A stretch of DNA of 64,000 bases from Quercus robur. Taxonomy: Eukaryota > Streptophyta > Magnoliopsida > Fagales > Fagaceae. Below the pieces are notes generated by a model, which saw only the letters and a list, made by a program, of their open reading frames with translations, was not told where the DNA came from and did no database searches. Position 1 is the stretch's first letter. Every line of letters begins with the position of its first letter. Both the position numbers and the translations under genes were made by a program. Shown here one piece after another: positions 10,985 to 20,997 of this stretch. The DNA is taken from the NCBI RefSeq assembly GCF_932294415.1, contig NC_065535.1, positions 86,582,862-86,646,861 on the forward strand, in the 5' to 3' direction.

Positions 10985-11195
10985 CAAAGAGGTAGAAGTC
11001 CAAGCTTTTGTTCAACATGTACTTGTAGATTAGCATTTTTTCATCCATTTCAATGCAAAATCCCTAAAACTTGCACATGATTTACATGTAGTAGTTTTGC
11101 AGTGAGCATAACCTCATTCTTGAACTCCTTAATTCCTTGTGTGGACGTTTTTGAAAGTTTTTTCATAGCTATTTCTTTTCTATTTGGTAACACAC
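10985..11195 (-). pseudogene. Exon 4: kinase N-lobe (211 bp)
   Basis: It encodes [15 protein letters not shown], with the lysine of the VAIK position in [22 protein letters not shown] with the helix-C glutamate, and, in the frame restored by an extra base near 11063, [15 protein letters not shown] and NKSLDFYLF. The length equals the usual 211 bp, but the start appears one base short and an extra G occurs near 11063, so the intervening frame is shifted. The donor is GTTTGA. Confidence 0.75.
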
Positions 11196-11397
11196 CTTGA
11201 CAAAACAAAGACACCTATGAATGGTATCTTTCACCTAATAAGAAACTTCAAGACATTTAATGATGATAAAAGAGTAATGCTAGAAACAATGCCAGCTCAA
11301 TAAAGTTTAAAGCCTAAGGGGACAAATTTAAGCAAATTTTTTTGCATATATAATTATCAATTAAAAAATAATCATTTTATCCTTTTATATTATAATT

Positions 11398-11642
11398 TTG
11401 GGAAAGACAAAATTACCATTTTGGGGTCCACTTTTTACCATTTTGGTCCCTATATTTTGGGTCATTTTCAATTTGATCAATACTTTTTTCTAACAGTCAA
11501 TTTGGTCCCTACATTTTCTTAACAGTCATTTTGAAATTGATCCCAAAATATGGGAACCAAATTGACTATTAGGAAAAAGTATTGACCAAATTGAAAATAC
11601 CCAAAAATGTAGAAATCAAAAGGATAATTTTGCCTAAAATAT
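11398..11642. mobile_element. Foldback MITE in intron 3
   Basis: Two arms pair around a centre near 11520. The left arm has ACAAAATTACCATTTTGG, TTTGGTCCCTA and TTGATCAATACTTTTT; the right arm reads these back in reverse complement (AAAAGTATTGACCAAATTG and GGATAATTTTGCC). No ORF. The target duplication is unclear. Confidence 0.6.
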
Positions 11643-12796
11643 ACCATAAGAATGGTTTTATTTTAAAAATTTTTCATATAGGAAACCGGTGGTCCCAACC
11701 TTTGGCGACTCTATTCTACTCCCTACCCATGGGACACATTGGAAATCCCGTAGACCAATAGTATGGTGGATGAAACTTGGAACCTCTGGATATAAGACAT
11801 GTCCTTTAAGTCCATTGAGCTGAAGGGTGGCTTTACATTGAGCTCAAAATGTTCATATGAACAACCTGACTTGAAAAATGATTTATATACATGTTTATTT
11901 TAAAACTAATGTGTTTTCTTTACCTTAAAAAAATATTGAACACCGTGACTTAAGAATCCCAAGAATTTGGGTTCAACAAAAATAATATTGTCCCCCCAAA
12001 CATAATGTTTATCCCCTTAAACAATAAAAATAAATAAAGCCCAAATAACAATAATAAAAATTAGCTCAAATAATAGCTAAAATAGCCCAAACAACAACAA
12101 ATGAACAAAACATTGAACAATAATGCTCATTCAAAAACAAAAAATAAAAACCCTAATCATTCAGATTCATAACTCATTCAATCCATTCCATAAAAATAAT
12201 TTATAATAATTTTTTTCCTAAGAAAGGTATTAACAGAGATACTATGGTCGTGAGTTCTCTTCAGCAACACTGGCAACTCTGTTCTTATTAGCTTTGTTGT
12301 CGTAGTAGCTATGCTTTTCTTGGCAGCTCAACTCATAATGGTAGTAGGTATGATTCATTGCTCTATGCATCTCTCTCTCTCTCTCTCCGTTTTTCTCTTC
12401 TCTATCATTATTTCAGAATCTCTCTCACTTTATTACCGTCATTTCAACATTCTCAGTGCTCACCTTATCTCTCATTAGTCATTTTTTGCCTTTTCATATT
12501 CTTAGTAGAATGAAATTGTAAAACTTAATGTATTTGTAATTTTTTTTTTGTGATGTCAATATATTTAAGTTCTTTTTTTATTTCATTTTGTATAATTTAA
12601 GTTGTCTTAACAGCTATTCTAGAAAAAAAAATAATTCTAGAGCAGCTACTAATTGAGCCCAGCATCCAAGTGTCTCTATATAGACCAATGATTTTATAGA
12701 TAGATTCATGTTTTTGCCAATTTGTTTAGTGTGAAAAATGAAGCCCCAGTAGTGATGTTGGGCAATGCCACAATGTAGAGTCTAACAAAAGTTTAC

Positions 12797-14468
12797 CTTG
12801 TATACGGGTAGACGTGGCAAAATGGGTGGGTTGGATCGGGTTTGAGTTGGGCCAATCGGGTTTGCAGGTCAAACGGGTTGCGGGTCAAAACGGGTCATTT
12901 TTAAACAAGTTAATCGGGTTGCGGGTCGGGTCGGGTTTACCCGTATTTTTCAAACAATTTTTTTTTTCAATTACAAAAACAAATCAATGACAACCTGTTT
13001 AGAGAGAAAGAATAAAATTAATTAAGCAAATGAATTGCACTTAATGCCACTTGTTAATATCCTTCCAATTCTGATAGTTTTGAGCATGACAAAAATTATT
13101 TATAGTCATAAATTCATAATGGAAAAAATCTTCAATGTTAATAGTTCACTGTCAAAATGCATATGATTACAAGTTTATATCTTCAAAAAGAGATAGATCA
13201 TAAAACAAACAAAACAAGTAAGCCAGCAAAGTAGAAAGTTATCGGTCTTCTTAAGTGCACATGTTTTTGTTGCATTTAAAATAATAGTAAAGTTAGATTA
13301 CTTAGAAAGATAAACTAAACAAAAAAAAGATTTAAAAATAAACATAACATATTAAGTAAAGAAGAATAAGTAAATATTTTATAAAAATTACACCTCAATC
13401 TCAATCTACTCAACGTTGGTAGCAGATTCAGCATTGCAAATATTTATACTTGCAAATTGTAGCTCAAGTTGGCCAATTTTGTTAGCATCTTCATCTATAA
13501 TAAAATATTTTAATATAACTTAATGTACCATGAAAGCAAATCAATAAAGAATTAAAATTGTATAATTATGACTATAAAAAACGTAGCTTCAAATCCATAT
13601 AACCAACTTTTAGTACATAATGTAGCTTCCACATTCTCAGGTAAAAGATATGATCGATACGGAGTAAGAATTTTTTTTCCCAACTGGGAAAGGAAGCTTT
13701 GTGGTTCACTGGTTTGGTTTGACTCAACTTTTTCAAGTTTGCCATTTGTGGCTTTGTGCATTGTAACATTGTTCATTTGTTTGTGCTTTAGGCTTTGGAG
13801 TTTGGACAATGGACTACAGTTCAGCTTAGTTGAATGAGAATTTTTTTTTTTAATGGTTGTCTACTTGTCTTGACTCTTGAGTCACTTGATAGCCTTGGCC
13901 TTTATGTTGTGTAATGTGTTAAGGACCTTTTGTCTTGTCTGATGGCAATTGATTTGGCAGGCAAGCACTGAAGCTAGGCTAGCAGCTAGCTTCTCAAAAA
14001 AAAAAAAAAAAGCTAGGCTAGCTAGCTTTTATTGGTAGTCATTCTCACTAATATATAATATATATTGATTATTAGTTTTGGTACTTTGTGCTTTATGCAC
14101 TTAGTATCAGGACGTAATTTAAATAATTTTTTAGCGAATTTTTTTAACAGGTCAGGTCACGAGTTATCCGGGTCGGGTCGGGTCGGGTCAGGTCGGGTCA
14201 CGGGTCAACCCGTTTTTGCTTCGGGTAAAAAAAATCGAGTTCGGGTCAGGTTTTTTCAGGTCTAGTCAGGTCGGGTCAGAAAATTTTAACCTATATTGCC
14301 ATGTCTATATACAAGGCCATAACCTCCCTCTCCAAGTTTTTTTTTACATTGAAAATTTATCTATAGCTGCCTCAATGTCGACTAAACTAAAGACTTGCAA
14401 ATCAAGAACACTACTCTCCGAATCCCCTGTAGTTGCTATACAATTAACTTCAGACTCTAATTCTTTAG
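12797..14468 (-). pseudogene. Exon 3: juxtamembrane region and ATP-binding loop, interrupted by a hAT element
   Basis: The acceptor GGTTACAG precedes KELESEVN. The exon continues LDLQVFSLVDIEAAIDKF and then the glycine-rich loop LGEGGYGLVYK. The hAT element (12809-14307) lies in the codons for VYK; the remaining CAAG and a GTAAAC donor are found on its far side at 12800-12795. Without the transposon and one target duplication the exon is about 165 bp, one base more than the phase requires. That extra base fits an A run just before the loop, where a TAA also appears. This is the exon that would bind ATP. Confidence 0.8.
12809..14307. mobile_element. Non-autonomous hAT-like transposon in kinase exon 3
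   Basis: The termini are TAGACGTGGCAAAAT at the left and, read inward from the right, TAGACATGGCAATAT. The flanks TATACGGG (12801-12808) and TATACAAG (14308-14315) are an 8-bp duplication with two mismatches, the size typical of hAT. Subterminal regions at both ends are dense in CGGGT motifs (12820-12945 and 14150-14275), another habit of hAT elements. At 1499 bp it shows no transposase. It interrupts the VYK codons of the receptor kinase, which fixes both its borders and its insertion frame. Confidence 0.8.
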
Positions 14469-14584
14469 CTGTAACCACCATTCCAAAATTGAAAAAAAAT
14501 TAGAATAAGAACAGAGAAAAGGCCCCGAAATTTCAATTCCTCAATCATGGTAATTAGCTAATTATAAGAAAATCCTTTTAACTA

Positions 14585-14610
14585 AGGGGGGAGCTACACA
14601 CATGGCCCCC

Positions 14611-14647
<37 letters not shown>

Positions 14648-15292
14648 CCTTTATATATAATTGTTTTAACATTTTTGAAAATTTAGCATACAAAAATAGG
14701 AGTCCCCCCCCCCCCTCAAAAAAAATTTGACTTAGTCCAATCATTTTCTTAAAAAAATAATTGGTCGAATAGTTATAGAAACAATCTTTTATTTTTCTCA
14801 AATTTTTATTGTAAAATGTGCTCTTATATCTGTTAATTTTTTTTTTTTTTTTTTTTTAAATTTGGCATCAAACATGTTTGGATCTATCTTTTTCAACCCA
14901 TTATGTGGTGATTAAACAAGTCATTAACTTATTAAAAAAATCTTGTGACAAAAACCATGCAAAAAATGTCTCTTTAGTTGCCACATAATAGGTTAGAGCA
15001 AGATAGTTTTAAATATGTTTGGAGCCAAATTTGTTCCTCCATGTTTTAGATCATTCATGTTTTTGAAAATTTCATTAGTTCAATTGAAATATTTTTTACT
15101 CACTTTGGTATACAATTTGATCATTTGTATTGAAAATCAAAATTTTTAAAGAATTTGACTATGGAAATGGTAAAAGATGAATTTTATTTTATTCTATGAA
15201 AGATTGTCATCAAATATAATTTTGATAGATAATATTAAGCTTTTTGTGTGTCTGTGGGTATGTAACTTATCAAGTAAAAAAGTGTGTGTATA

Positions 15293-15348
<56 letters not shown>

Positions 15349-15418
15349 GATTGTCTTGACTAATATATTAACGTCGCAACTCAGCATCTCTAAATAAAAA
15401 TTCTTGGCTCCACCCCTG
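14585..15418. mobile_element. MULE-like element in intron 2 of the receptor pseudogene
   Basis: It is flanked by a perfect 9-bp duplication TTTTAACTA (14576-14584 and 15419-15427), the usual size for Mutator-like elements. The ends are short related inverted sequences, AGGGGGGAGC at the left and CAGGGGTGGAGCC read inward from the right. The interior is AT-rich, with T runs, a GT microsatellite and a poly(G) run, and no ORF of note. Without it intron 2 would be only about 155 bp. Confidence 0.7.
15297..15349. repeat. (GT)n followed by poly(G)
   Basis: About 18 GT units followed by about 18 G residues, inside the MULE-like element. A likely length-variable locus, and an open frame across it (15177-15359) is only the repeat being read. 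Confidence 0.9.
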
Positions 15419-15467
15419 TTTTAACTATAGATGGTAAATGGTAACACACTTTCTAGAGAAAAGTTAC

Positions 15468-15605
15468 CTTTGAATGTGAGTATTCTCATTCGTAAGTACT
15501 GTATTGCAAGGCCTAGTAATAGAGAAGTGGTAATAGTTGTAGTCAAAGCGATCACCAATAGTCGCCACTTGGACTTGGGTCGTCCATTATTTTTTTCCTC
15601 TTGAG
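15468..15605 (-). pseudogene. Exon 2: transmembrane anchor
   Basis: A 138-bp exon after a GTTGTCAG acceptor and before a GTAACT donor. It encodes AQEEKNNGRPKSKWR, a basic stretch, then the hydrophobic segment LLVIALTTTITTSLLLGLAI and a positively charged stop-transfer end. It finishes in phase 1 with TTC AAA G, which pairs with the CT start of exon 3. This exon itself is open. Confidence 0.75.
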
Positions 15606-15669
15606 CTGACAACGCAAACTCATTAATTTAATGAGAGATTAATATGCTAAGATCTAAAAAGCTATCTCA

Positions 15670-15845
15670 TTTATATATGAGAATTGCTACATTTACAATA
15701 TTTTTACAATAAATTCTAAGTGATAAGTTGTTACTGACTATTACTAGTTGACATAAAAGTAATATCAATGGTGGGCACAAATTAGAATTAGTTGTAACTT
15801 GCTACTTCGAATTTATTGCAAAATTGTTATAAAAATGTTGTTGAC
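15670..15845. mobile_element. Foldback MITE
   Basis: Inverted arms TTACAATATTTTTACAATAA and, in reverse, CAACATTTTTATAACAATTT, followed inward by AGTGATAAGTTGTTAC-type sequence on both sides. Similar foldbacks occur at 24840-25005 and 42130-42300. Located in intron 1. Confidence 0.6.
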
Positions 15846-16071
15846 ATAAGCTCCATTTGAGAACAACTTATTTAGCTGAATCTGAAAATTTTTTGTTGAA
15901 AATGCGCTAAAGTATGCTTGTACCTTAAAAAAATTGAAAATGTAAAAAAAAAAAGACATGAAAAAAATGAGGCTTTAAAAAAATGTACATTAAAACTAAA
16001 AACTAAGCTTACAAGCTTATGCCATTGGTAGTATTACTCTTTTGAGCCTTAAATGAACAAATAGACTCTAA

Positions 16072-17291
16072 GAGCATTCTCGTCAGCTTTCTCAAATGTG
16101 CCAAATGCTAAATATTTGGCACATTTGGCACACCAAACACAAAAACGGACCCTCATCAGGTGTGCTAAATGTCTCAAAATTTTGAGACATGCTACAGTAC
16201 GCTCTCAAATATGAGAGCGTACGGACAGAAATGCTATTTTAGTTTTATAATTTTTTATTCTCTTTTCTCTCTCCTCTCTCATCACTTTCTTCTTTTCTCT
16301 TCTTTCTCATTTTGCCTCGGAGTCTCAAACACCAAACCTCTCCAACCCACTTCAATCACTCTTTTTTCTTCTCACTCTTGTTGGTTTTCTCTCTTCCTCT
16401 CAGCCTCGCCGCGCCGCCTCCTCGACTTGATGCTGATCTTTGTTGCTATGGTTTGTTTGTTTGTTTGTTTGTTTTTTTTTTTTTTTTTTTTTGCAGTGAT
16501 TTGATACCCGGTTCGGCAGTGGGTGGGTTGAGATAGTGATGGGCGGATCAGTGGTGGTGGGTTGCGATGAGTAGATTCAATGGTGGGTGGGTCGGCTGGT
16601 GATGGGCGAATCAGTGGTGGTGGGTTATGATGTGCGAATTCAGTGGTAGGAGGGCCGGCCTATGGATGGGTTCCAAAGGATGGGTCGGTAGTGGATGGGT
16701 GGGTTGGCGGTGGGTGGGTTGGCAATGGCAGTGGGTGGGTCGGAAGTGGGTGGGTTGGCGGCGGCAGTGGGTGGGTGTGTGGGATGCGGTGGGTTGTGTT
16801 TTTTGTTTTTGTTTTTTTGTTTTGGTGGTTGTGATTCGAGTGATTGTGGGTTGATTTTCATAGGTTGTGATGGGCTGATGTTGGTGGGTGGTGGTGGTTG
16901 TGGGTTGATTTTGGTGGTTTTGTTTTTTTGTTTTTTCTGGTGGTTGTGGCCGCAACAATTTTTCTAGTAGTGTTTTATTTTTATTTTTTATAAGGTGGTG
17001 TTGGTGGACGTGGGTTTGTGCTGGTGGTGGCTGTTGGTGTTGTTGCGGCAGTGGTTGTTGGTGGCAGTGCTAGTTATGTCGTTGTTTGTTGTTGTTGATG
17101 ATGATGATGAGGAGGAGGAGGAGGAGGGTGATATATTATTTTAATGTGTTGGAAATATTATTTTAATGTATAGAATTGGAGAATAGAATATCTGATAAAT
17201 GTTATGTTGTAAAATGATGTGCTAAAATAATATAGTAGGTTTTTGGTATATCAAAATGGCATTTTTTATAGAACAGCTGATGAGAATGCTC
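16072..17291. mobile_element. PIF/Harbinger-like element 1, TAA target duplication, GGTGGGT-rich core
   Basis: The left end GAGCATTCTCGTCAGCT and the right end read inward, GAGCATTCTCATCAGCT, differ by one base, and both sides carry TAA (16069-16071 and 17292-17294), the 3-bp duplication of PIF/Harbinger elements. The core at 16500-17130 is dominated by GGTGGGT/GGTGG repeats, and the open frames across it are low-complexity. No transposase is visible. It lies in intron 1. Confidence 0.65.
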
Positions 17292-17473
17292 TAATATCAA
17301 ATTCCAAGTGCAAGATGGATTCTGATAGGCTAGGTTGGAAAAAGTCAATGTTGGTCAAAGTCAAAGTCAATGGTATAGTCAACAATTTGATCTTGGTTCA
17401 ACGATTTTGTCCAATGGTTTAGTAATGAGCAGATTCAGGATTCAGATCTAATCGAGTCATGTATTTGGGTTAA

Positions 17474-18588
17474 GAGCATTCATATTGATGGAGCTACTTT
17501 TTTAGTTATTTGACACCACAAAAAGTCACTTTATTTATTTTACATTTTCACATTACAAAACATTCAATATTAGTGGTTTTATTTTAGCTTTTAACACAAT
17601 AAAATAATATAAACACTACAATAAAATAATATTTTATTCAACTACCAAAACACAATCACAACCACCATCAAAGCCATAGAAATCATTGCACAGCCATAAC
17701 CCCACCACTGTAACCAGTACCCATAAAAAACCAATGAAGAAGAACAAAAAAAGAAAGCAGAAAAACTAGAAAAAAACAAGCAGATCGACAACAACCTAGA
17801 TCAGAAACACAAATCGAGAAGCCGAAACCCACAGATCAACAACAACCAGCAAAAACCCAGCCCGAAACACAAACCGAGGGGTTGAAAACCCACGTCCAAA
17901 ACATAAGAGAGAGGCCAAAACTCATGCCCGAAACACAAACTCAGCCCGAAACGCAGACCTGAAACACAAACACAGCTAGAAACTCAGCCCGAAATCCATG
18001 CCGAAACACAAGCACAAACGCAGAAAACAGAGAAGAAAGGCCGAGATGGGTCAACGTGGGTAAGCTTGGGACTTGGGGCTTCGGGCTTGGGTCGGCGGCG
18101 AGGGTGAGATGGGTTAGCGTAGGTCGGCGGCATGGGGCAGGGGAATTGGGCCGGTGAGGAGTGGAGGAAGAAAGAAAAATAAAATGCGATGGAGTATGGG
18201 TCAATGGCAATGGCTGATTGAAGCATGAGTCATCGGCGATGGGTCTGTGGCGACTGGGCTAGTGTAGATCGGCGTGGAGGAAGAGAGAAGCAGATGGAGA
18301 GGGAGTGAGGAGAGAGACACGGAGAAACAAATGAAACGCAGGAAGAAGAGGAAGAAGAAAAATGAGAATAAAAGAAAGAATACAACTTAGTAAAATAATC
18401 AAAAGCACACAAATAATTTTTTTTTTTTTAATACTTTTTAGCTATAGTGCATAATCACTTTTGGTTGTGCACTGTAGTTGTGGAGTAAAAAAATATGGTT
18501 TTGGCTCCACCATTGTAAGACACATGTTGGTATTTGGTGGTGTTAAAAATAACAATATAGCTATTTAGCACTACTAATACGGATGCTC
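17474..18588. mobile_element. PIF/Harbinger-like element 2, TAA target duplication
   Basis: The left end GAGCATTCATATTGATG and the right end read inward, GAGCATCCGTATTAGTAG, are similar, and TAA is present on both sides (17471-17473 and 18589-18591). The core carries repeated AGCCCGAAAC/AAACACAAAC units and a GC-richer segment near 18030-18130. No transposase. It is only about 180 bp from element 1, with related termini. Confidence 0.6.
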
Positions 18589-18732
18589 TAAGTCGACTCA
18601 AGAGAGGAAAGAAGTAATTGATGTGACTGATCATGAGAGTGACACATGGCAAAATGCTTTTTGTGGTGACATCACATATCTAAAACAACGCATGCAATGT
18701 GTGTTGTGTGTACGTGAGAGAAGTAGTTTTAG

Positions 18733-18890
18733 GATTACAAATTATTCTATAATTTTTTTGTTACAATTTTAACATGGTAGATTGTAAATTAACTATCACT
18801 TAAATAAGAATTCATAATTTTTTTTTTTACCAATCACACTCTACCAAATCACAATTATAATAAGAAATTGTGAAAAATGATATGATCCTA
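18733..18890. mobile_element. Small foldback MITE
   Basis: The arm TATAATTTTTTTGTTACAAT with TGGTAGATTGTAAATT pairs with the downstream stretch CAATTATAATAAGAAATTG and CTACCAAATCACAATT in reverse. No coding capacity. Confidence 0.4.
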
Positions 18891-19469
18891 GACTTTTCCG
18901 TGTGATAGCACGAACAGAGAGTTTGACAGCGCTTGAGGCTCATAGTAGGAAAGACAGTGCGTGATAAGGGATCTATTGTATTTATTAGTGTAAGCGCGTG
19001 GGAAGACGTGGTGGTGCATCAAAGTGCGTGTGGCATGTGCATTGGCACTCCGAGACTCTTGGCCGCTAGTGGAAGGTTGGTTGAGATTAATTTTTCTAGT
19101 TTTTATAAATTGGTTCAAGGCATTCTTTATAGTGATGGCGGTGAGGGGCTCGTGGACTTTGGACGTTGGTTTTTGAGAGAGCTAGCTTTAGATCTGGGAT
19201 GGTAGATGGTGATGTTAGCTTCGTCGACGAAGATGAGAGCGACTGTGGCTTGTTGATCTAGCGACAATGTTGGAGTGAATGGAGTCGCCAATATGTTTGG
19301 AGAGACAGTGATGATGTTGTAGCTTGCCTGGGTTCCCAAATTTGGTTGTGCTATGGAGGAATGTGATGGAGTTGTTTGTGTAGTTGAAGAATTTGGAAAA
19401 TCTTTTGGGAGATTGATAGGAAACTGAGATGGGCTTTTGTTGGGGGAGATTAACACTTTGATAAACTTT
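18891..19469. other. Intron 1 DNA with unrecognised open frames
   Basis: It is somewhat GC-richer than its surroundings, with overlapping frames on both strands (about 18933-19205 plus and 19127-19456 minus). Neither shows a domain I recognise. It could be remnant transposon sequence; I do not call a gene. Confidence 0.4.
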
Positions 19470-20155
19470 CAATTGAGTAATTAAAATAATATATAGGAAC
19501 ACCACTTAACCTAAAAGACTTAAGCCTTTAAGTTTGGGCACAACTATATTATATCAACCATTGTCACTTAAAATTCTTATTCCATGTAGGACTTTATTCA
19601 TATATGTATTTTCAATATTCTCTCCCTTACGCGTGAGTATTTTCCTCTTTGTGGGTTTTGATCAAGTCTTACTTGCTCCTTCAATGCCTATGGACTTTTT
19701 CTATCACCAGCACATCATCCATCGACCTCTCTTATGCCATCCATGGGAACCACATGTCAACCCCATATGCTCATCTATGGGAGTCGGCCTGTACATTCCT
19801 GTCTATTGGAACTACATGCTTCACCGTAATCTAGCACCATTAACAATACTCCTTTGTGTTGGGTTGTTCTCCTTGATTATTTGTGTGGGCCCTTTAGGCT
19901 TGCTATGTCCCCATAAGGAAAGGGACCTTGAACACCTTGCCATCTTCGCTGCACATTACTTGAACTCTAATACTACTTGAAAGGTAGAAAACACCTTGGA
20001 GATCCTCCAATTGAGTAGTTAATATAATATATAGGGACACCACCTAATCCAAAAGACGTAAGCCTTTGAGTTTGAGCCCAACTATGTTATATTAGCCACT
20101 CTTTCTTGACATTTATATTGAATGTGAGATTTTATTTACACATGTATTTCCAACA
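19470..20155. repeat. Pair of about 150-bp direct repeats around 390 bp (TRIM-like?)
   Basis: The segments from about 19470 and 20009 match in order: CAATTGAGTA, AATAATATATAGG, ACACCAC, TAAGCCTTT and CAACTAT. Both end in a related GTATTT(T/C)CAA. Short direct repeats around a small non-coding interior suggest a terminal-repeat retrotransposon in miniature, but no primer-binding site or target duplication was confirmed. The 148-codon frame inside shows no known domain. Confidence 0.45.
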
Positions 20156-20660
20156 GCTATGTTTGTGGAACATAATAACAAAACTTGTGAAAGATAGAAG
20201 CAATTGGCCACATGAAAGTTAATTAAAGTGAAATAGGAAAATATTATAGTGAGAATTGTAGTGAAAGCGGAAGCAAAAGTGAAAGATCTCGAATACACAA
20301 AATTATATAGTTCGGCCTGAATGCCTATTTCTTCTGAGGAAGCTCCTAACAGCTACATTGTTACCATATGATCAATTCGATAGATACTAGGGGAAATATA
20401 GAGATTAAAAACTTGGCTTAGGTGTACATAAGCTTACAGCATACTTGGGCCATCACATAATTTACAAATAAACCCATATATCTTTAACTGGAAGAACTAG
20501 CAATTGAAGTCTTAATCTGTTTCCAAGTCAGGCCAATGATCCATGAATGACCATTTCACGTCTTTTCTCACATAGAATTACAACCCGCCATCTATTTGAG
20601 CCCACCACAATACAAAGAAGAGAGTGAAATTTTCAAGAAATTTTCCATTCTCATAGACTT

Positions 20661-20997
20661 GGTGCCCGTTTGGATTGGGCTTATTTCCTGCGTGTCTGCA
20701 TTTTCAGCCTTTTTTTTTTTTTTTTTTTTGACATGCTACTTTCATGTTGTGTCTGTTAGTGGGTTCCATGCACTGTGCACGGACCCACCACCTCTTTGAC
20801 CAGCAAGCATTTTATGTGGGAATTGGCTTGTCAATGGGTCCGGTGTACTATTCATGGGACCTACAAATCTCACTTTTTAACAACTTTTTCATTAAAAATA
20901 GGTCACACGATACTATTCACACATTTAAAAAAAAAAATTGCTACAATGTTTTCAATTTTCAATTTTCAACAAAATAAGCTGTATCCAAACGAACCCT
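20661..20997. mobile_element. MITE-like element with CGTTTGGAT termini
   Basis: The left end GCCCGTTTGGATTGGGCTTA and the right end read inward, GGGTTCGTTTGGATACAG, are related and both lead into CTTATTT. The interior contains CACTGTGCACGG and TACTATTCATGGG. Non-coding; the superfamily is not settled. Confidence 0.5.

Larger units (their letters stand above)
10859..12796. other. Introns 3 and 4 of the dead receptor gene
   Basis: Intron 3 (12796-11196) holds a foldback MITE at 11398-11642 and AT-rich sequence, plus a CT microsatellite near 12365-12390. Intron 4 (10984-10859) is 126 bp and plain. No additional exon was found. Confidence 0.5.

Noticed and set aside
13552-13837. Overlapping frames on both strands inside the hAT element
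   Set aside because: No zinc-finger or hAT dimerisation motif is visible; the element looks non-autonomous.
16611-16967. Several proline/threonine- or glycine/valine-rich frames
   Set aside because: Products of GGTGGGT repeat reading in a transposon core.
19534-19980. 148-codon open frame on the plus strand
   Set aside because: No recognisable domain, and it lies between two direct repeats in an intron. Treated as repeat interior.
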